NCBI GenBank assembly: GCA_025351765.1
Contig: JANXVH010000049.1
Location: forward strand, 1 to 56,741
Origin: Pedobacter sp.
GTDB lineage: Bacteria > Bacteroidota > Bacteroidia > Sphingobacteriales > Sphingobacteriaceae
Reading direction: 5' to 3'
Length of the DNA stretch: 56,741 nucleotides
In this document: positions 54,028 to 56,741 of the stretch, one piece after another
Position numbering within the stretch: position 1 is the first letter of the stretch
Layout of the letters: each line of letters starts with the position of its first letter
Translations under genes and position numbers: made by a program
The notes under the pieces: model-generated
The model's database searches: none
Told to the model about the DNA's origin: nothing
What the model saw: only the letters and a program-made list of their open reading frames with translations

Positions 54028-54434
54028 AGATTTTTATGGATTATATTGGTAGAATTGGTATTATTGTAGGTAAATATATTATGCTATAAAATAATTGGGA
54101 GGACTTGAATTACCTTAAGGTTATTAAGGTTTCGTAATGTGGTTTTACCTAACAGGGACGTAATAGGGAGGTAACAGGGACATAATAGGGAGATAACAGG
54201 GAGAATATCCTTATTAAGTTCTAGTTAACTCCTAATTAAATACCTGTTAGGTATTATTTACATAATAATTCCTACTAAAGACATCTAGAATTTTCCTCGA
54301 GTTTATCTTAAATTTTAACAGAATTTTAGGAGATTGGTGGTTGCGGGGGGAGAAAGTATACCCATTGCGCCTTAACAAAAATATGGTTTTATTAATATCT
54401 TGTGGATGCTTGGATAGCAAGAGACAAAATTTTT
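54028..54434. other. Intergenic region with 11-bp repeats
   Basis: 407 bases with no gene. At 54151-54205 there are five tandem 11-bp units alternating between AACAGGGACGT- and AATAGGGAGGT-type sequences. It also holds the probable promoter of the DUF3024 gene. Confidence 0.55.
54151..54205. repeat. Five tandem 11-bp units
   Basis: AACAGGGACGT, AATAGGGAGGT, AACAGGGACAT, AATAGGGAGAT, AACAGGGAGAA. Period is about one helical turn, so a row of protein sites on one DNA face is possible. A 22-bp super-period (AACAGGGAC/AATAGGGAG) is visible. Confidence 0.7.
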
Positions 54435-54785
54435 ATGGCAATGAAAAATAAGGTTATATCAATCATAGAAGAGCAATTAAAAAGCTTTATTGAAATATTA
54501 CGACCAACTGAGGCAGGTGTTCGAATGAAATTGGATTTTGGATATAGTTGGGATGGACAAACAGTTCTGATATTTGAGATTCGACCGAAATGGGATGATC
54601 CCAGTATTATATTGCAGCATGAGGTTGCTAAGTTAAGATATATTAAAACCAGTAAGGTTTGGAAAGTGTATTGGCTGCGTGGTTCTGGAAATTGGGAACT
54701 ATATAAGCCACTCTCAGAGCATTCAAACCTTAAAAGTGTATTAGCTGAGATTGAAAATGATAAGCACCATTGCTTTTTTGGATAG
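54435..54785 (+). CDS. DUF3024 family protein
   Basis: A 116-aa protein beginning MAMKNKVISIIEEQLKSFIE and containing LDFGYSWDGQTVLIFEIRPKW, AKLRYIKTSKVWKVYWLRG and NWELYKPL, the DUF3024 pattern. It is soluble. The start at 54435 is chosen over 54402, as the shorter form matches the family beginning. Function unknown; such small proteins often lie near mobile DNA. Confidence 0.75.
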   Translation: MAMKNKVISIIEEQLKSFIEILRPTEAGVRMKLDFGYSWDGQTVLIFEIRPKWDDPSIILQHEVAKLRYIKTSKVWKVYWLRGSGNWELYKPLSEHSNLKSVLAEIENDKHHCFFG

Positions 54786-54978
54786 GGGACGCAAAGATTG
54801 GAAGTCGGAGTGGTTGTTCATCTTCAACTGATTGTGGAGGTGGCAGTTGGCACGAATCAGGAAACTCAAAGATTAAATTTTTTCATATATTGATGATGCC
54901 ATTGTCATTCATACAAATTTGGTTAAAATACAAATGATCACTAAGTTTAATTAAACGTCATGAAATCAAGCTTTTTAT

Positions 54979-54986
54979 TATTAGTA
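54979..54986. repeat. Left target duplication of IS982 element
   Basis: TATTAGTA, repeated exactly at 55938-55945. Confidence 0.85.
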
Positions 54987-55937
54987 ACGTGTTGTGCGAT
55001 TAAAAAAAGAGACGAAAATGGATAAAAAAGTTGTGCATAATGCTGAAAATCAGTATCTTAAATAGGAATTACGACCAAGTAAATTACTCTTTATGCACAA
55101 CCTTTCGACCAATTTCAATCAATTTTTAGAAATAACCAAATCTGTTTTTAAATCCGCTATTAATGAGGACAATAACTTTAGATTTTATCCTAGAAAACCA
55201 AAACTATCTGATTGTGAGATTATTGCCTTGGTATTAACCGCTGAATCTTTAGGGATTTACTCAGAAAATTACTTGTTTGGCAAGCTTAAACACGATTATT
55301 CAACTGAATTTCCAGGGTTAATCCATCGCTGCAATTTTAACCGGAGAAGAAAAGTAATCTTTCCCTGGTTGCAGCAGCTTAATGAACACCTGGCCAAACA
55401 AATGAATGAAGGGGAAAATGTATTTATTGTAGATTCTATTCCTGTTCCAATCTGTAAAATCGTTCGGGAAAAATCCTCAAGAATATACAAGGAAAACTTT
55501 GATACAGCTCCTGATAAAGGGTATTCTGCAGTGAACAAGGCTTGATATTTTGGATATAAACTTCATCTGGTTACTTCTGTAAAAGGGGTGTTCTACTCCA
55601 TGGACATCAGTAAAGTAAGCGTACATGACATCCATTATCTGAATGACATAAAGCACTCTGGATTAAATGTTAAAGACTCCTATGCGTAATAATCAAAAAA
55701 ACAAACAACCATTTGAGCCTGTATTCAGGAAATGCAGAAAAAGGATTGAAACCTTATTCGCTCAGCTGTGCGACCAGTTCATGCTTAAAAGAAATTATAC
55801 TAAATCCTTGAAGGGTTTAGCTATGAGAATATTTGCCAAACTTGCCGCTGTTACTTGCTTGCAGGCTATCAATATCAAAAACAACAAACCTATTAATCAG
55901 CTTAAATATGCACTCGCTTTTTAATCGCACAACACGT
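54987..55937 (+). mobile_element. Decayed IS982-family element
   Basis: A 951-bp element with 20-bp perfect terminal inverted repeats (ACGTGTTGTGCGATTAAAAA at 54987-55006 and its complement at 55918-55937) and an 8-bp target duplication. The transposase gene inside is broken, so the copy is inactive unless helped in trans. Confidence 0.88.
55093..55924 (+). pseudogene. IS982-family transposase, broken
   Basis: The gene begins MHNLSTNFNQFLEITKSVFK and continues with FIVDSIPVPICK (first Asp of the DDE set) and DKGYSAVNKA. It then meets TGA at 55543-55545. The same frame continues as YFGYKLHLVTSVKGVF up to GLNVKDSYA and a double stop. The C-terminal part LKTPMRNNQKNKQPFEP, with RKRIETLFAQLCD (Glu), follows in another frame. 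About 40 residues of the middle, including the expected second Asp, are missing. Thus a stop codon plus a deletion disable it. Confidence 0.85.
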
Positions 55938-55945
55938 TATTAGTA
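55938..55945. repeat. Right target duplication of IS982 element
   Basis: TATTAGTA, matching 54979-54986. Confidence 0.85.
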
Positions 55946-56528
55946 ATAATTTGGATACCTTCGTGTTATGAGATACATAATTTCTATTTTCAATAATTGA
56001 CAATATCTTGTTTTTTAAGCTATTCTAAAGGCCACATTGGAAGCTGCATTCGAGAAATCTTAGAATTGCAAACAGGATATCAAAGATGTTATTGCATTTG
56101 TTCTTCAAAAATAAAATAAATTTTGAACTCTTACTTTTATATTTTACATTAGATCTAAATAATCAAATATCCCTCAGTATGAAACGCAATCTAAAAAAAT
56201 CTTCAAGTTGCTTTGTCACTTCATTTTCAAAGCCTTATTCAGTAACAGATGAGTTATTGAAAATTAATTTTAATTTCTTAATGAATATTAATAATTAATT
56301 ATCATCATTTATTGGTTCAAAATACTAATCGACATTAGTGGTTTTAGCTATAATCTTAGATTTATTACGTAGTAATATTTTGGTTTAAAAGACTTTAAAT
56401 ATATTATTTGATAATAGACTCCTAAAATTATTCCGCAACATACCAGTATTTCATCTATCTAAAATTCTTAGATATGGATAAAAGTGTTGTTCAACTTTCG
56501 TAATGGTTAATTATATTAAAATATTTTT
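55946..56528. other. Intergenic AT-rich region
   Basis: 583 bases, AT-rich. One frame of 70 codons at 56086-56298 has low-complexity composition and is not credible. Nothing else was seen. Confidence 0.45.
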
Positions 56529-56741
56529 ATGTCCTTAATTAGCGTGATTATTCCTGTCTATAATGAAGAAAATAATTTGCCTTTTCTATTAAGACAGTTG
56601 AAAAATATGTTTGTACATACAACACATGACTTCGAAGCTATTCAAAAAATGTCTTAGTATTTAGATTTTCTTACAGAGATTGCGATGAATGCGTAAATAC
56701 TATCCTCAAATCACTTGAAAAAACTTTCAAAGCGAATATGT
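56529..56741 (+). pseudogene. Broken glycosyltransferase family 2 fragment
   Basis: The ATG at 56529 opens MSLISVIIPVYNEENNLPFL, the start of a GT2 enzyme, but stops at TAG 56655-56657 after 42 residues. A second piece in another frame (VFRFSYRDCDECVNTILKS) runs to the window end. Either a frameshift or a recombination has joined two parts. The gene continues beyond the window. Confidence 0.6.

Noticed and set aside
56086..56298. A 70-codon frame as a gene
   Set aside because: AT-rich and low-complexity, with no recognised motif and no promoter.
1..56741. CRISPR array
   Set aside because: No set of equal repeats separated by unique spacers was found. The short repeats at 36044, 45711 and 54151 are too few or lack spacers.
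1..56741. tRNA or rRNA genes
   Set aside because: I looked for the T-loop pattern GTTCGAATCC and for rRNA segments and saw none. A dedicated tRNA search would be more sensitive.

Overview
The window looks like a chromosomal segment of a Bacteroidota bacterium, most likely a member of the Sphingobacteriaceae (Pedobacter-like). This is inferred from low GC, promoters of the TTTG-N19-21-TAnnTTTG type, a DUF4290 gene beside murA, lipoprotein and OsmC/MetZ/Tgt/LptG-like proteins typical of that group, and phage genes of the Bacteroidetes transposable-phage kind. No rRNA, tRNA or CRISPR array was seen.

Layout. 1-2671 is an IS21-family element (istA, istB, with multiple terminal repeats). 2672-3464 holds copy A of an unusual repeated segment (structured RNA candidate, perfect promoter, decayed reading frame). 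3465-16727 is accessory and metabolic: lipoproteins, an alpha/beta hydrolase, a metallophosphoesterase, a MOSC protein, an ArsR-AHSA1-DoxX-YdeI operon with a visible double operator, an esterase and an SGNH hydrolase, an SDR-TetR operon with two palindromic operators, an MBL hydrolase, a glycoside hydrolase and a small ABC system. 16788-34805 is core: ispE, an OsmC protein, a MetZ-type sulfhydrylase, a TolB-like outer-membrane protein, EamA-lptG-tgt, a glycosyltransferase with rsmG, dprA, a cystathionine beta-synthase, murA (with Asp at the fosfomycin-target position), a DUF4290 gene and uvrD/pcrA.

34806-36035 is a graveyard (ISAs1 fragment, DoxX-like relic). About 36036-46226 is a compact Mu-like transposable element. 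It has MuA-type transposase, MuB-type ATPase, a third P-loop protein, an HTH repressor with three operator half-sites, a tandemly duplicated two-gene cassette, a prohead-protease-like protein, a gpG-like protein, a chimeric gene and end repeats, but no terminase, portal, capsid or tail genes. It is bounded by an 11-bp direct repeat. The insertion lies beside copy B of the repeated segment (about 46563-47150), which is inverted relative to copy A and lies head to head with a small excisionase-like HTH gene.

47337-48417 is decayed DNA plus a lipoprotein. 48717-54785 holds an M20 dipeptidase, a GH25 lysozyme, a nucleotidyltransferase pair that may be a toxin-antitoxin module, a YyaL-type protein and a DUF3024 protein. 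54987-55937 is a decayed IS982 element with a perfect 8-bp target duplication. The window ends in a broken glycosyltransferase.

How parts work together: the core block is housekeeping (cell wall, LPS export, tRNA modification, DNA repair, sulfur amino acids). The most unusual material is the pair of inverted roughly 0.6-kb segments about 43 kb apart, and the stripped-down Mu-like element, which could be a remnant or a phage-dependent transposable satellite.
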